The notes beneath the pieces are model-generated. The model was given only the letters and a program-made list of their open reading frames with translations. It made no database searches and was not told where the DNA came from. Below, piece by piece: positions 34,820 through 44,358 of a DNA stretch of 64,000 bases. Source of the stretch: Deltaproteobacteria bacterium (GTDB lineage Bacteria; Myxococcota_A; Polyangia; Polyangiales; Ga0077539). The position numbers and the translations under genes were made by a program. The DNA lies in NCBI GenBank assembly GCA_030694465.1, contig JAUXYJ010000055.1, forward strand, positions 202,413-266,412, in the 5' to 3' direction. Each line of letters starts with the position of its first letter. Positions within the stretch are counted from its first letter, which is position 1.

Positions 34820-35707
34820 ATGAGCGCAACCATCGACGATGTCTCGCTGTTTGTTCACGTGCTTCGTGCAGGCTCGCTCACCGCGGCGGCGGCCGAGCGC
34901 GGCGTGCCCAAGTCCACCGTCAGCCGCGCGCTGACAAGGCTCGAGACCGAGCTGGGCGCGCAGCTCGTACGGCGCTCTCCGCGTGCGCTTAAGCTCACGG
35001 ACCTGGGCCAGCGGTTCTTTGACGAGGTCACTCCGCACGTCGACGCGCTCTCGCAAGCGACGCAGCTCGTGCACCAGCGCGTGGGCCGCGTCGAGGGCAC
35101 CCTGAGGCTCAGCGCGGCGCCCGACATGGCCGAGTCCGTCGCGAACCTCGTGAGCCGGTTTTGTGCGAGATATCCCAAGATCCGCGTCGAGGTCGATCTC
35201 AGCACGCGCTTGGTGGACTTTGCGACGGACCGAGTCGACGTGGCCTTGCGTGCGACGGACAAAGTGCGTGACGGGAGCGTGGTCGCACGCAAGATCGCTT
35301 CGACAAAGACAGGGCTCTACGCCGCGCCGTCGTACCTCGCGCGCAAGCCCGCGCCGAGGTCGTTTGCTGAGCTCAGCGAGCACGACCACGTCTCGTTTCG
35401 GCCCAGCGCGAAGACCCCCATGATGCTCGTCGATGAGCAAGACAACGAGTACGAGTTTTTGAGCCAAGGGCGCATCGGCGGCGACCAGTTTGTGTTTATC
35501 CGGGCGGCGCTCCGCAACGGGGCCGGCGTGGGCCCGCTGCCTGAGTTCTTTGCGCGCGAAGACGTGCAAGAGGGGCGCTTGGTGCGCGTGCTTCCTGGCC
35601 TGTGTGTGCGCTCGGGCAACCTGTTCTTGGTCTATCCCGCGGCCAAGCATGTCCCGCGCGCGGTCGCTGCGTTGAGAGACATGGTGCTCGAACAGCCGCT
35701 GCTCTAG
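34820..35707 (+). CDS. LysR-type transcriptional regulator
   Basis: 295 residues from ATG 34820. The N-terminal winged helix (LFVHVLRAGSLTAAAAERGVPKSTVSRALTRLETELGAQLVRR) and the C-terminal inducer-binding domain place it in the CrgA-like LysR group. It is divergent from doxX and ends 45 bases before eutB on the same strand, so it could regulate either or both. The divergent gap has an AT-rich stretch around 34690-34713 with CGAA-N6-TTCG, a weak operator candidate. Confidence 0.9.
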   Translation: MSATIDDVSLFVHVLRAGSLTAAAAERGVPKSTVSRALTRLETELGAQLVRRSPRALKLTDLGQRFFDEVTPHVDALSQATQLVHQRVGRVEGTLRLSAAPDMAESVANLVSRFCARYPKIRVEVDLSTRLVDFATDRVDVALRATDKVRDGSVVARKIASTKTGLYAAPSYLARKPAPRSFAELSEHDHVSFRPSAKTPMMLVDEQDNEYEFLSQGRIGGDQFVFIRAALRNGAGVGPLPEFFAREDVQEGRLVRVLPGLCVRSGNLFLVYPAAKHVPRAVAALRDMVLEQPLL

Positions 35708-35752
35708 CCCACGAATCGCGCGAGAATTTGCTACCCTCACGAGCATTCACTG

Positions 35753-37183
35753 ATGGCATCCCCGCTTCGCGCCTGTGTGTTCGGACAGTTCTTTACCTTC
35801 GCATCGGTCAAAGAGGTCCTGTGCAAATCCAGCGATCTTCGCTCGGGCGACGTGCAAGCGGGCTTGGCTGCACAGAGCGACCGCGAGCGCGTCGCGGCCA
35901 AGCGTGTGCTCTCCGAGCTCACCCTCGACGACCTCTACGAGAGCCCCAGCGTCCCGTACGAAATCGACGAGCTCACCCGGCTGTTTCAAGACAGCTGTGA
36001 CAAGAGCGCGCGGCGACGGATGGCCAACAAGTCCCTCGGCGAAGTGCGCGAATGGATCCTCTCGGCCAACACCAGCGGGCGCGATTTGTTAGCGATTTCG
36101 CCAGGATTAACGCCCGAGATGGTGGGCGCGCTCGCGAGGCTTATGTCCAACATGGACCTGATCGCGGCGGCCAAAAAGATCCGCGTGGTCGTGCGGTGCA
36201 ACAACACCCTGGGCCTCGAAGGCCGCATCTCGTCGCGGTTGCAACCCAACCACCCGCGCGACGCGATCGAGGGGATCTTGGCCGTGATGCTCGAGGGGCT
36301 GTCGTATGGCAACGGCGACGCGGTCATCGGGATCAACCCCTCGACCGAGACGGTCGAGAGCACCATCGAGATCTTAAAGCGTACGCGGGACTTGATGAAT
36401 CACCTGCAGGTTCCCACGCAAAACTGTGTCCTCTCGCATGTCACCGTGCAGATGGAGGCCCTGCGCATGGGTGCCCCGCTCGACCTCTGCTTTCAGTCCA
36501 TCGCGGGCTCGGAGGGCGCGAACAAGAACTTCGGAGTCAACATCGCCCTGCTCGATGAGGCCTACGCGATGACCCGCGAGCTGGGCTCTGCACAAGGACC
36601 CAACGTGATGTACTTCGAGACCGGGCAGGGCACAGCCCTCTCGGCCAACGCACACCACGGCACAGACCAGGTCACCATGGAGGCCCGCGCGTATGGGCTC
36701 GCACGCCGCTACGCGCCCTTCATCGTCAACTCGGTCGTAGGCTTTATCGGCCCCGAGTACCTCCACGACGCCAAGCAAATTACCAGGGCAGGGCTCGAAG
36801 ATCACTTTATGGGAAAGCTCAGCGGGCTCTCGATGGGCTGTGACGCTTGCTACACCAACCACGCCGAGTGCGACCAAAACGACCTCGAGAACCTTGAGCT
36901 CTTGCTCGCCACCGCGGGGGTGAATTACCTCATGGGCATCCCCGCCGGCGACGACGTGATGCTCAACTACGAGACCACGTCGTTTCACAACAACGCGACG
37001 CTCCGCGAGGTGCTGGGGCTCAGACCCGCGCCCGAGTTCGAGTCCTGGCTTGAGCGCGTAGGCCTCTGGCGAGATGGCCACATGACCGACCGCGCCGGTG
37101 ACCCATCGGTGTTTCTACGCAGAGAATCCACACGCGAATCGCTCTTTGAAGGTTCGCCCACTCGTGCCCCGAGGTCCGCATGA
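35753..37183 (+). CDS. eutB: Ethanolamine ammonia-lyase large subunit
   Basis: 476 residues. Extended matches to EutB include GRDLLAISPGLTPEMV, CNNTLGLEGRISSRLQPNHP, GNGDAVIGINP, FQSIAGSEGANKNFG, FETGQGTALSANAHHG, SMGCDACYTNHAECDQND and GIPAGDDVMLNYETTSFH. With EutC it converts ethanolamine to acetaldehyde and ammonia using adenosylcobalamin. The stop overlaps the eutC start as ATGA. No reactivase gene eutA is in the window. Confidence 0.97.
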   Translation: MASPLRACVFGQFFTFASVKEVLCKSSDLRSGDVQAGLAAQSDRERVAAKRVLSELTLDDLYESPSVPYEIDELTRLFQDSCDKSARRRMANKSLGEVREWILSANTSGRDLLAISPGLTPEMVGALARLMSNMDLIAAAKKIRVVVRCNNTLGLEGRISSRLQPNHPRDAIEGILAVMLEGLSYGNGDAVIGINPSTETVESTIEILKRTRDLMNHLQVPTQNCVLSHVTVQMEALRMGAPLDLCFQSIAGSEGANKNFGVNIALLDEAYAMTRELGSAQGPNVMYFETGQGTALSANAHHGTDQVTMEARAYGLARRYAPFIVNSVVGFIGPEYLHDAKQITRAGLEDHFMGKLSGLSMGCDACYTNHAECDQNDLENLELLLATAGVNYLMGIPAGDDVMLNYETTSFHNNATLREVLGLRPAPEFESWLERVGLWRDGHMTDRAGDPSVFLRRESTRESLFEGSPTRAPRSA

Positions 37184-38094
37184 AGCTCGACGACGAAGCG
37201 ATCGCGACCATCCTCCGTGCCGTGCAACAGCGCCTCGCCGCCGACGCCGTGCGCGAGGCTCACGCGCAAGCCCACAGCGCCCCGACGCGTGCGCCAAGCA
37301 GCGACCTCGCGTGTGACGGAGATGCAGGCCACGCATGCACGGCCTCTCCGCGACCGGTGCACAGCGTGCGCGAGCCCGTGTACGAAGCGATGCTCCCGAG
37401 GCTCGTCCAGGCCACGTCGTCGCAGATCGCGGTGGGGCACTCTGGGCTGAGATTTCGCACGGATTTGTATCTTCGTGTGCGCGAAGGTCACGCCGACGCG
37501 CGTGACGCTGTTCACAGCCACGTGGCGCCCGAGTGGCCTGTCGCGAACAACCTCATCGCGCTCAAGACACGCTGCCACGACAAGCGCGAGTACCTGCTCT
37601 ATCCCAACCAAGGCCGCCGCCTCGATGACCTCTCACGGAGCATCGTGAGCACCCACGCGCAGACGCGGCCCGATGTGCAGATCCTCGTCGGCGATGGGCT
37701 CTCACCCAACGCGATCACTCAAAATGGAGCACGTACGCTCGCGGCCATCACCGAGGCCATTCAGCGCGAGGGATGGCGCATCGGCGTGGGATTTTACGTA
37801 GAGTACGCGCGTATCGGGGTGGCCGACGAGGTCGGTGTTCTGGTGGGCGCCCGCGCGACGGTGATGCTTGTGGGCGAGCGCCCAGGGCTCGGAACCGGGG
37901 ACTCGCTCAGCGTGTACATCGCGATCGCGCCGAGGCTCGACCAAGACAACGCCGAGAAGAACTGCATCTCCAACGTGCGCCCCATCGGGATCGCACCGAG
38001 CGAGGCCGCCGAACAAACCGTGCAGATCCTCAGGCGCGGTTTCGAAACCGGCGTAGGGGGCGTGGCCCTTGGGTTAGGCTGGGGGCGTCGATGA
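37180..38094 (+). CDS. eutC: Ethanolamine ammonia-lyase small subunit
   Basis: 304 residues. QILVGDGLSPNAI (Q.VvaDGLSa.A), RARIGVADEVG-like RIGVADEVGVLVGARATVMLVGERPGLGTGDSLSVYIAI and NCISNVRPIGI are diagnostic for EutC, the cobalamin-binding small subunit. The N-terminal 60 residues are a variable linker. ATGA overlaps link it to eutB upstream and eutL downstream. Confidence 0.96.
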   Translation: MKLDDEAIATILRAVQQRLAADAVREAHAQAHSAPTRAPSSDLACDGDAGHACTASPRPVHSVREPVYEAMLPRLVQATSSQIAVGHSGLRFRTDLYLRVREGHADARDAVHSHVAPEWPVANNLIALKTRCHDKREYLLYPNQGRRLDDLSRSIVSTHAQTRPDVQILVGDGLSPNAITQNGARTLAAITEAIQREGWRIGVGFYVEYARIGVADEVGVLVGARATVMLVGERPGLGTGDSLSVYIAIAPRLDQDNAEKNCISNVRPIGIAPSEAAEQTVQILRRGFETGVGGVALGLGWGRR

Positions 38095-38750
38095 GCGTAT
38101 TTTCAGTCCTTCGAGGTCGCGTCCTGTCATGCCGTACGCTGCCCAACGCAGACGCGCGGTTGTGTAGGTCTCTCGGTCTCGCCGAGGGCTCTGAGCGTCG
38201 CTCGCTCGGGCTCATCACGTGCGACCAAGACGACACGCTCTACGCGGCCCTCGACCACGCGACCAAGATGGCCGACGTCGAGGTGATCTACGCGCGATCG
38301 CTCTACGCAGGCAGCGCGCACGCCTCGGGACCGCTGTCCGGCGAGGTCCTCGGGGTGATCGCCTCCAACGACCCCGAGAGCGTCACGCAGGGGCTCGCAG
38401 CGGCCCGCAGTGCGGTCGAGAAGCTCTTCGCTTTCTACGCGGTCCACGGGACCGGCGTGAGCGTGTTTGCGCCCGTGATTGCCAGCGTGGGGAGGTACCT
38501 CTCGGCGCAGAGCGATGTGCCCGTGGGCGACCCGCTGGGCTATTTTATCGCGCCTCCCATCGAGGCCATGGTGGGGCTTGATGCTGCGCTCAAAGTGGCC
38601 TCGGTGCAGATGACAAAATTCTTTGGGCCTCCCACCGAGACCAACTTCGCGGGGGCGTACCTCACGGGCTCGCTGGACGCGGTCGAAGCCGCCTCGCGCG
38701 CGTTTTGTGACGCGGTCGCAGACGTGGTCAAAGCGCCGTTGCGAGGGTAA
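38091..38750 (+). CDS. eutL: Ethanolamine microcompartment shell protein EutL
   Basis: 219 residues, the normal length of EutL, a tandem BMC-domain trimer-forming shell protein. DQDDTLYAALDHATKMADVEVIYARSLYAGSAHASGPLSGEVLGV and the GYFIAPPIEAMVGLDAALKVA segment match both BMC repeats. The start overlaps the eutC stop. It is the only shell-protein gene in the window: no eutM, eutN, eutK or eutS. Confidence 0.95.
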   Translation: MSVFSVLRGRVLSCRTLPNADARLCRSLGLAEGSERRSLGLITCDQDDTLYAALDHATKMADVEVIYARSLYAGSAHASGPLSGEVLGVIASNDPESVTQGLAAARSAVEKLFAFYAVHGTGVSVFAPVIASVGRYLSAQSDVPVGDPLGYFIAPPIEAMVGLDAALKVASVQMTKFFGPPTETNFAGAYLTGSLDAVEAASRAFCDAVADVVKAPLRG

Positions 38751-40117
38751 TGCCGCTTCAAACGCACCCCAAGGTGCGATGCTGCGGGCAGAGTCCACCG
38801 ATGTCATTGCAACAGCCCTCTGAGACAAAGCCCGCGGTCACGATGCCACGCACGCTCCGCACGCTGCACCTGTGGGGCATCGCCGTGGGCATGGTGATCT
38901 CGGGTGATTACTTCGGCTGGAACTACGGCCTCGCCCACGGCGGCCCCCTCGGGATGATCGTCGCGACGCTCACGGTCACCGTGCTCTACGTGTGCTTTAT
39001 CTTTGGCTACACAGAGCTCGCAGCGGCGATCCCTCACAGCGGCGGACCCAGCACATTTGCTCGCCGAGCCTTCGGTCCGTGGGGGGCTTACCTCGCGGGC
39101 GCCTCGGCCCTCATTGAGTTTGTCTTTGCGCCGCCAGCCATCGCGCGCGCGGTGGGCTCGTACGTGCATTTTCGTGTGCCGTCGCTCTCGGTGGACCTCA
39201 TCGCGGTGGGCGCGTTTGTCCTGTTTGGGCTCATCAACGCGTGGGGTATCGCGCTCGCGGCGATGCTTGAGCTGGTGATCACGCTGCTGGCGACGTTTGA
39301 GCTCGGGCTGTTCTTTGTGCTCACCGCGCCACACGTCTCGGTGACAAACTGGACCGCGTCACCGCGCTTGCCCGAGGGCCCTTGGGGCGTGTTTGCTGCG
39401 CTCCCTTTTGCGATCTGGTTCTACCTCGGTCTCGAGGGCGCCGCGATGAGCGCCGAAGAAGTGATCGAGCCTCGCAAGACTATTCCGCGTGGATTTTTGG
39501 CTGCGATCGCGACATTGGTCGTGCTCGCGCTCGCGACGCTCTTGTGCACGACCGGCGTGATGCCCTGGCGCGAGCTGCTCGCAGACGACTCGCCCTTGCC
39601 GCGCGCGCTCGCGCACGTGCTCTCTCCAGGACACCCCATGACGCACCTGATGGTGTACCTGGGATTGCTCGGTCTGCTCGCGTCGTTTCACGGGATCGTG
39701 ATGGGGTGCTCGCGGCAGATTTTTGCGCTCGCACGCGATGGCATATTGCCACAATCACTAGCAAAATTGCACCCCGTACGACGTACCCCTGTGCGCGCCA
39801 TCGCGGCCTCGTGCGCGGTCGGGATCGCCGCGACGCTCACCCGCAAGACCGACGCGCTGATCACCATGTCCGTCCTTGGCGCGCTGGTTGTGTACATCGT
39901 GAGCATGCTCGCGGTGATCCGATTGCGCAGGTCCGAGCCCGCGCTCGACCGGCCCTTCATCGCGCCGCTGCACCCGTGGCTGCCGTGCATCGCGATCGGG
40001 CTCGCCTCGCTCGCGTTTGTCTCGGTCTTGCTCAGCGCGCCGTGGGTCGGGCTCGCCTTCTCGGTGCTCTTGTCGCTCGGCGCAGCGCTCACCAAACGAA
40101 ACACACACAGCGCATGA
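38750..40117 (+). CDS. eat: Ethanolamine permease, APC superfamily
   Basis: About 455 residues from ATG 38750, which overlaps the last base of the eutL stop (TAATG) and has GAGG ahead; ATG 38801 is the alternative. About 12 membrane segments. [24 protein letters not shown] is the signature of ethanolamine permeases, and E/S-rich [22 protein letters not shown] is the standard APC loop. It would import ethanolamine for EutBC. The next gene starts within its stop codon. Confidence 0.9.
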   Translation: MPLQTHPKVRCCGQSPPMSLQQPSETKPAVTMPRTLRTLHLWGIAVGMVISGDYFGWNYGLAHGGPLGMIVATLTVTVLYVCFIFGYTELAAAIPHSGGPSTFARRAFGPWGAYLAGASALIEFVFAPPAIARAVGSYVHFRVPSLSVDLIAVGAFVLFGLINAWGIALAAMLELVITLLATFELGLFFVLTAPHVSVTNWTASPRLPEGPWGVFAALPFAIWFYLGLEGAAMSAEEVIEPRKTIPRGFLAAIATLVVLALATLLCTTGVMPWRELLADDSPLPRALAHVLSPGHPMTHLMVYLGLLGLLASFHGIVMGCSRQIFALARDGILPQSLAKLHPVRRTPVRAIAASCAVGIAATLTRKTDALITMSVLGALVVYIVSMLAVIRLRRSEPALDRPFIAPLHPWLPCIAIGLASLAFVSVLLSAPWVGLAFSVLLSLGAALTKRNTHSA

Positions 40118-42498
40118 AGACACCCACGATCGCTGTGATTTTGCTCGCGGTTGTCACTTCGTGTCGTGCGCCAACGCCGCAGCAAAGCGGGCGCTCGGGT
40201 CCCTCGGTGCGCGACGCCGCCGCGGTGCCCCGGGATGTGCCGACCGAAGACCTCGCAGTGCTCTCTGCGCGACTGCGCGCGGGACTCACTGCGCGTGGAC
40301 CCGACTACGTCGCGCGCACGAGGCACCGGAGCGAAGACGGCGGCCCGAGGTTTACCAACCGCTTGATCCTTGAGGCGAGCACCTATCTTTTGCAGCACGC
40401 GCACAACCCGGTGCAGTGGTGGCCTTGGGGCGAAGAGGCGTTTGCGCGCGCGCGTGCGCTGGGTCGACCGGTGCTCTTGTCCGTGGGCTACTCGACCTGT
40501 CACTGGTGCCACGTGATGGAAGAAGAGAGCTTCGAAGACCTCGAAATCGCTGGATATATCAACGCGAATTACATCGCGATCAAGGTAGACCGCGAGGCGC
40601 TCCCTAACGTCGACGAGGCGTTTATGGCCTACGTGCAGATGACAACGGGCCGTGGTGGGTGGCCCATGACCGTGTGGCTCACACCGGAGGGTCAGCCCTT
40701 CTTTGGAGGCACGTATTTTCCGCCGCGCGCGGGGTCGCGAGGCTCTCGGATGGGGTTTGCCGAGATCTTGCGCGAGAACCACGACGCGTATGTGCGCTCA
40801 CCCGGCGACGTCGCCGACCGCGCCCGCGCGATGGTCGCAAGAGTGCGCGACGCGCAGCGACCGCTCCCTGCCGGGGACATGCCGACGGTGAGCGCGCTAC
40901 GCAACGCCGTCGCCATGGCCGACCGTCGCTACGACGCGCTGCACGGTGGGGTGCTCGGAGCGCCCAAGTTTCCCTCGTCTTTTCCCACGCGGATGTTACT
41001 TCGTGTGTCACGCGCGGCCGCGCCGATGGGCCCGCGTGCGCTCGCAATGGCCACGCACACGCTCGACGCGATGCGCGCAGGTGGGATCTACGATCAGCTC
41101 TCTGGGGGCTTTCATCGCTACGCCACGGACGAAACCTGGCTCATCCCGCACTTTGAAAAAATGCTCTACGACAACGCCCTCCTCGCGGTGACCTACCTCG
41201 AGGCCGCACAGCGTCTTGGAGTGCAGGGCGAGGGCGCGCGATTTGCGCAGACCGCACGCGACACACTCGACGCGACCCTGCGCGAGCTTGGCTCATCCGA
41301 CGGGGGATTTTACTCAGGAACCGACGCAGACAGCCCCGTGCGCCCGGGCAGCGATCGCCGCGAAGAGGGCCTGTACTTCGCATGGACCCGCGACGAGCTC
41401 GTGGCGATCCTGGGGCCCGCGTTGTCACCGCTCGCGATGGGCTTCTGGGGTGTCACCGAGCAGGGCAATTTCGAGGGCCGCAATGTGCTGACTCAGCGGC
41501 AATCGCTGGACGCGTTTGCGCGCGCTGTGCGGCTCGATCCAAGCGTGGCGCGGACCCAGCTCGAGCGCGCACGACAGCAGCTCCTCACGGCCCGCGCGCT
41601 GCGTGCTCCCCCCCTGCGCGACGACAAGCTCATCACCAGCTGGAACGCGCTCACGATCACCGCCTTTGCCCGCGCCTCCATCGCCCTCGGGGACCCTCGC
41701 TACGGCGCGATTTCTCTGCGTTGTGCCGAGCTATTTCGCAGCGCGATGCGCGACGGCTACCCGCCCCGGTTGATCGTCGCGGGGCGCTCCCACGGGCGCG
41801 CATTCGCCGAAGACGCGATCTTCTTAGCCGCAGCGTTTCTCGACGTCTTTGAGCTCACCAGCGACGCGCACTGGTTGACCCTCAGCGCCGAGCTCATGGC
41901 GCGCACCGAGCGTGACTACGGCGACCCTTCGCACGGCGGCTATTTTCTCACCGCGCAGAGCCAAGAGGCCCCGTTGGTGCGCACGCGCTCAAGCTACGAC
42001 GGACCCGTCCCGAGCCCCTCGAGTGTGGCCGCGGGGGTGTGGTCGCGCCTGGCGCTGCTGCGTGAGGACACCCGCGCAAGTGACGCGTCTGAGCGCACAA
42101 TCCGTGCATTTTCTCAGACTATTGCACAACAGCCTCTGGCGCTCGACGCGATGCTCCTCGCGATCGAGACACGCTTCGATCGCCCGCTTGAGGTCGTGAT
42201 CGTGACTCCAGACGGTGAAGGCGTACACGCTCCCAGCGCGCAGCCGTTGCTCACCGCGATGCGCCGCGTGTGGTCGCCCTCAAGCGCCGTGTTGGTCGGG
42301 ACCGAGGCGCGCTTGACCGCGCTTGGCTCACAGGTCCCATGGGCACACTCACGCACGCTGCGTCGCGGTGTCGCCACGGCGTACGTCTGCGAGCGAGGGA
42401 CCTGTCAGCTGCCCACAACAGACCCAAGAGCGCTCGAGAGACAGCTCGTCGCGCTCACACAAGCTTCAATGAGTACTTATTTAAGTGACTCGCCCTGA
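40114..42498 (+). CDS. DUF255 thioredoxin-fold/glycosidase-like lipoprotein (YyaL family)
   Basis: 794 residues from ATG 40114, overlapping the permease stop. The signal peptide ends Val-Val-Thr-Ser-Cys. The DUF255 thioredoxin-like domain has [14 protein letters not shown] and the CHWC motif in [35 protein letters not shown] follows, then a long (alpha/alpha)6 region as in N-acylglucosamine epimerases. Family members are widespread and their biochemical role is unsettled. Export as a lipoprotein and translational coupling to eut genes are unusual. Converges with the hydrolase gene, overlapping by 22 bases. Confidence 0.85.
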   Translation: MKTPTIAVILLAVVTSCRAPTPQQSGRSGPSVRDAAAVPRDVPTEDLAVLSARLRAGLTARGPDYVARTRHRSEDGGPRFTNRLILEASTYLLQHAHNPVQWWPWGEEAFARARALGRPVLLSVGYSTCHWCHVMEEESFEDLEIAGYINANYIAIKVDREALPNVDEAFMAYVQMTTGRGGWPMTVWLTPEGQPFFGGTYFPPRAGSRGSRMGFAEILRENHDAYVRSPGDVADRARAMVARVRDAQRPLPAGDMPTVSALRNAVAMADRRYDALHGGVLGAPKFPSSFPTRMLLRVSRAAAPMGPRALAMATHTLDAMRAGGIYDQLSGGFHRYATDETWLIPHFEKMLYDNALLAVTYLEAAQRLGVQGEGARFAQTARDTLDATLRELGSSDGGFYSGTDADSPVRPGSDRREEGLYFAWTRDELVAILGPALSPLAMGFWGVTEQGNFEGRNVLTQRQSLDAFARAVRLDPSVARTQLERARQQLLTARALRAPPLRDDKLITSWNALTITAFARASIALGDPRYGAISLRCAELFRSAMRDGYPPRLIVAGRSHGRAFAEDAIFLAAAFLDVFELTSDAHWLTLSAELMARTERDYGDPSHGGYFLTAQSQEAPLVRTRSSYDGPVPSPSSVAAGVWSRLALLREDTRASDASERTIRAFSQTIAQQPLALDAMLLAIETRFDRPLEVVIVTPDGEGVHAPSAQPLLTAMRRVWSPSSAVLVGTEARLTALGSQVPWAHSRTLRRGVATAYVCERGTCQLPTTDPRALERQLVALTQASMSTYLSDSP
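40802..40817. repeat. Palindromic element, copy f (one mismatch, inside coding sequence)
   Basis: CCGGCGACGTCGCCGA, 15 of 16 core bases, with the family's left flank CACCC. It encodes Pro-Gly-Asp-Val-Ala-Asp in the DUF255 protein, in a surface-loop-like position between helices. Confidence 0.8.
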
Positions 42499-43400
42499 TT
42501 GAGCCACGAGATCACCCGCGTCGCGATCACTTCAGGGGCCTCGTGCGCCAAGAAGTGCCCCACCGAGGGGACGACTTCGCTAGCAAATTCTCCCGAAAAA
42601 TATCGCTCTTGTCCCACGCATGCGCTGGGCGCGATGCAGCCGTCTCGCGCGCCCTGGAGGTGCAACACCGGCACGGTGATCGGGGCCGCCATGGGGCCGC
42701 GCAGCCTCGCGATCGCTGCACCCACGGGGCGTGTCATCGCGCGGTAAAATTCAATGGGCGCAGCGCCGCTCTGCGTGAGGGTGTGAAGCAGCGCGCGTTG
42801 TGCTTGTGCGTCGAGCGAGAAGCCCGGGGACCAGCGCCTCCAGAGCGCGCGAACGAGCAGCCCGTGAGGGAGCCTAAGCAGCGCCTCGGGCAGCCAAGGG
42901 AGCTGAAACAGGGCCATGTACGCGCTGCGCTTGCGTTGCGAGGGGTCACGCAACGCGCTGAGAAATTGCAGCGAATGTGGGACCGCCATGGTCACCGCGC
43001 GGCGCACTCTTGTGGGGTGCAACGCGCAGAGCCCGTAGGTGATCGCGGCGCCCCAGTCGTGGCCCACGACACTGACGCGCTCGCGTGGTGCGAGGGTGTC
43101 TAACAGCGCGACCGCGTCGTCGACGAGCTGCTCGAGGGTAAACGGTCCATCGATCGGGCTGGGCGCATAGCCGCGCAAAAATGGGGCGACCACACGGCGC
43201 CCCGAGCGCGCAATTCGCGTGAGAAATCCCATGCAACTCAGCGGATGATCCGGAAACCCGTGGAGGTACAAGACGGTCTCTCTCGGGGGCACCTCGGGCG
43301 CGGTGATCGTGAGAACCCCGAAGGTCCCGGAGCGTGTGCGGGTGCTCGACGGGGTGACGGTGACGTGCGCGCGTGCGTCGCGTGGCGTGGGCTGGGTCAT
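42477..43400 (-). CDS. Alpha/beta hydrolase, epoxide hydrolase/dehalogenase type
   Basis: 307 residues from ATG 43400. HGFPDHP is the oxyanion loop. The nucleophile elbow GHD115WGA has Asp, as in epoxide hydrolases and haloalkane dehalogenases. QGARDGC supplies the late acid and [11 protein letters not shown] the catalytic His. A helical cap lies between. The family acts on epoxides or similar small molecules through a covalent ester; the substrate is not inferable here. Codons upstream of ATG 43400 do not look coding. Confidence 0.88.
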   Translation of the reverse strand: MTQPTPRDARAHVTVTPSSTRTRSGTFGVLTITAPEVPPRETVLYLHGFPDHPLSCMGFLTRIARSGRRVVAPFLRGYAPSPIDGPFTLEQLVDDAVALLDTLAPRERVSVVGHDWGAAITYGLCALHPTRVRRAVTMAVPHSLQFLSALRDPSQRKRSAYMALFQLPWLPEALLRLPHGLLVRALWRRWSPGFSLDAQAQRALLHTLTQSGAAPIEFYRAMTRPVGAAIARLRGPMAAPITVPVLHLQGARDGCIAPSACVGQERYFSGEFASEVVPSVGHFLAHEAPEVIATRVISWLNQGESLK

Positions 43401-43486
43401 GGCGCTTTGGGAGTGTTGTACCTCTCCCAAGAGGCGAGCGCGTGTTCTCGGGTCTTCGAGTGCTCGGTGAGCGCGGAGCTTGGCAA

Positions 43487-43502
43487 CCGGCGACGTCGCC
43501 GG
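43487..43502. repeat. Palindromic element, copy g
   Basis: Exact CCGGCGACGTCGCCGG followed by GGACTT. It lies in the divergent gap between the hydrolase and the beta-barrel gene, 87 bases from the hydrolase start. Confidence 0.9.
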
Positions 43503-43620
43503 GACTTCACTCCGTAACTGACCGGGTGGGTGCTCTACGTCTGCGTGCACTGCCGCGTGTGCCGATGTACAACGTCTGAAAGGGGGCGGACAGGTGTCTC
43601 GCCACCACGGAACAACGAAC

Positions 43621-44241
43621 ATGAGCAAACGTGGACTTGGCGCGGCGATGGTCTTCTTGGCGTCCCTCATCACGAGCGCAGAGGCCCTCGCGCAATCGCA
43701 GACGCAGTGGGCCCATATGAGCTCTCCCGCGGTGGCGCCGACCTCTCGAAACGCGGGCGGCGGCGGCAGTACAGGCATCGAGATCCGCGACTTCTTGGGC
43801 TACACCGCGAACGTCGCGGGCACGTCGCTCACGCACGGAGTCGTCGAGTCTGCGCACCTGGGTGTGCGCTTTGTCCCGGCCTTGTCCGTGGGGCTCGCGG
43901 CGAGCATGAGCTTCTTTGTTGCAAACAACCTGAGCTCGATCGCCACGGTGATCAGCGCAGGGCCGTTTGCGACGGTCCATCTCGGCCCGATGATCGGGGA
44001 CTTTTTTAACCCCAACCTCAGCGTTGGCGTGATGTTTGGGCCGCACTTCGAGCCCAACGGAGGCATCGTCGGCACCGTCGCGCCCTTCGCGCGGGTGTCG
44101 TTTGAGTTGGCCTTGGGCGGTAGCTACGCGCTGGGGCTCTTTGGTGGCATCCAGGCGCATTTTCCGTTGGCTCCGACGTCGAGCTCGCTCACCGCGGTCG
44201 AAGTAGGGCTGTCGCTGACGCGCACGTACTCGTGGATGTGA
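43621..44241 (+). CDS. Secreted beta-barrel-like outer-membrane protein
   Basis: 206 residues from ATG 43621. The signal peptide ends near Glu-Ala-Leu-Ala-Gln. The mature part alternates polar and hydrophobic residues with Gly-rich turns (GIEIRDFLGYTANV, LGVRFVPALSVGLAASMSFFV, FARVSFELALGGSYALGLFGGI) and ends VGLSLTRTYSWM, an aromatic C-terminus. This fits a small eight-stranded porin-like barrel. No family name can be assigned. Confidence 0.7.
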   Translation: MSKRGLGAAMVFLASLITSAEALAQSQTQWAHMSSPAVAPTSRNAGGGGSTGIEIRDFLGYTANVAGTSLTHGVVESAHLGVRFVPALSVGLAASMSFFVANNLSSIATVISAGPFATVHLGPMIGDFFNPNLSVGVMFGPHFEPNGGIVGTVAPFARVSFELALGGSYALGLFGGIQAHFPLAPTSSSLTAVEVGLSLTRTYSWM

Positions 44242-44268
44242 TCGCTGGGAGGTGCTCAACCCGTGCAT

Positions 44269-44284
44269 CCGGCGACGTCGCCGG
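44269..44284. repeat. Palindromic element, copy h
   Basis: Exact CCGGCGACGTCGCCGG with flanks TGCAT and GGTG, between the co-oriented beta-barrel and cysteine desulfurase genes, 27 bases past the former's stop. Confidence 0.9.
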
Positions 44285-44358
44285 GTGAGCCTGTGCCTGC
44301 CTCGTGTGTGAGCGGTGCTTGCACTCGCGCGCGCTTGCATCAATGCTCGCGGCCCTCC

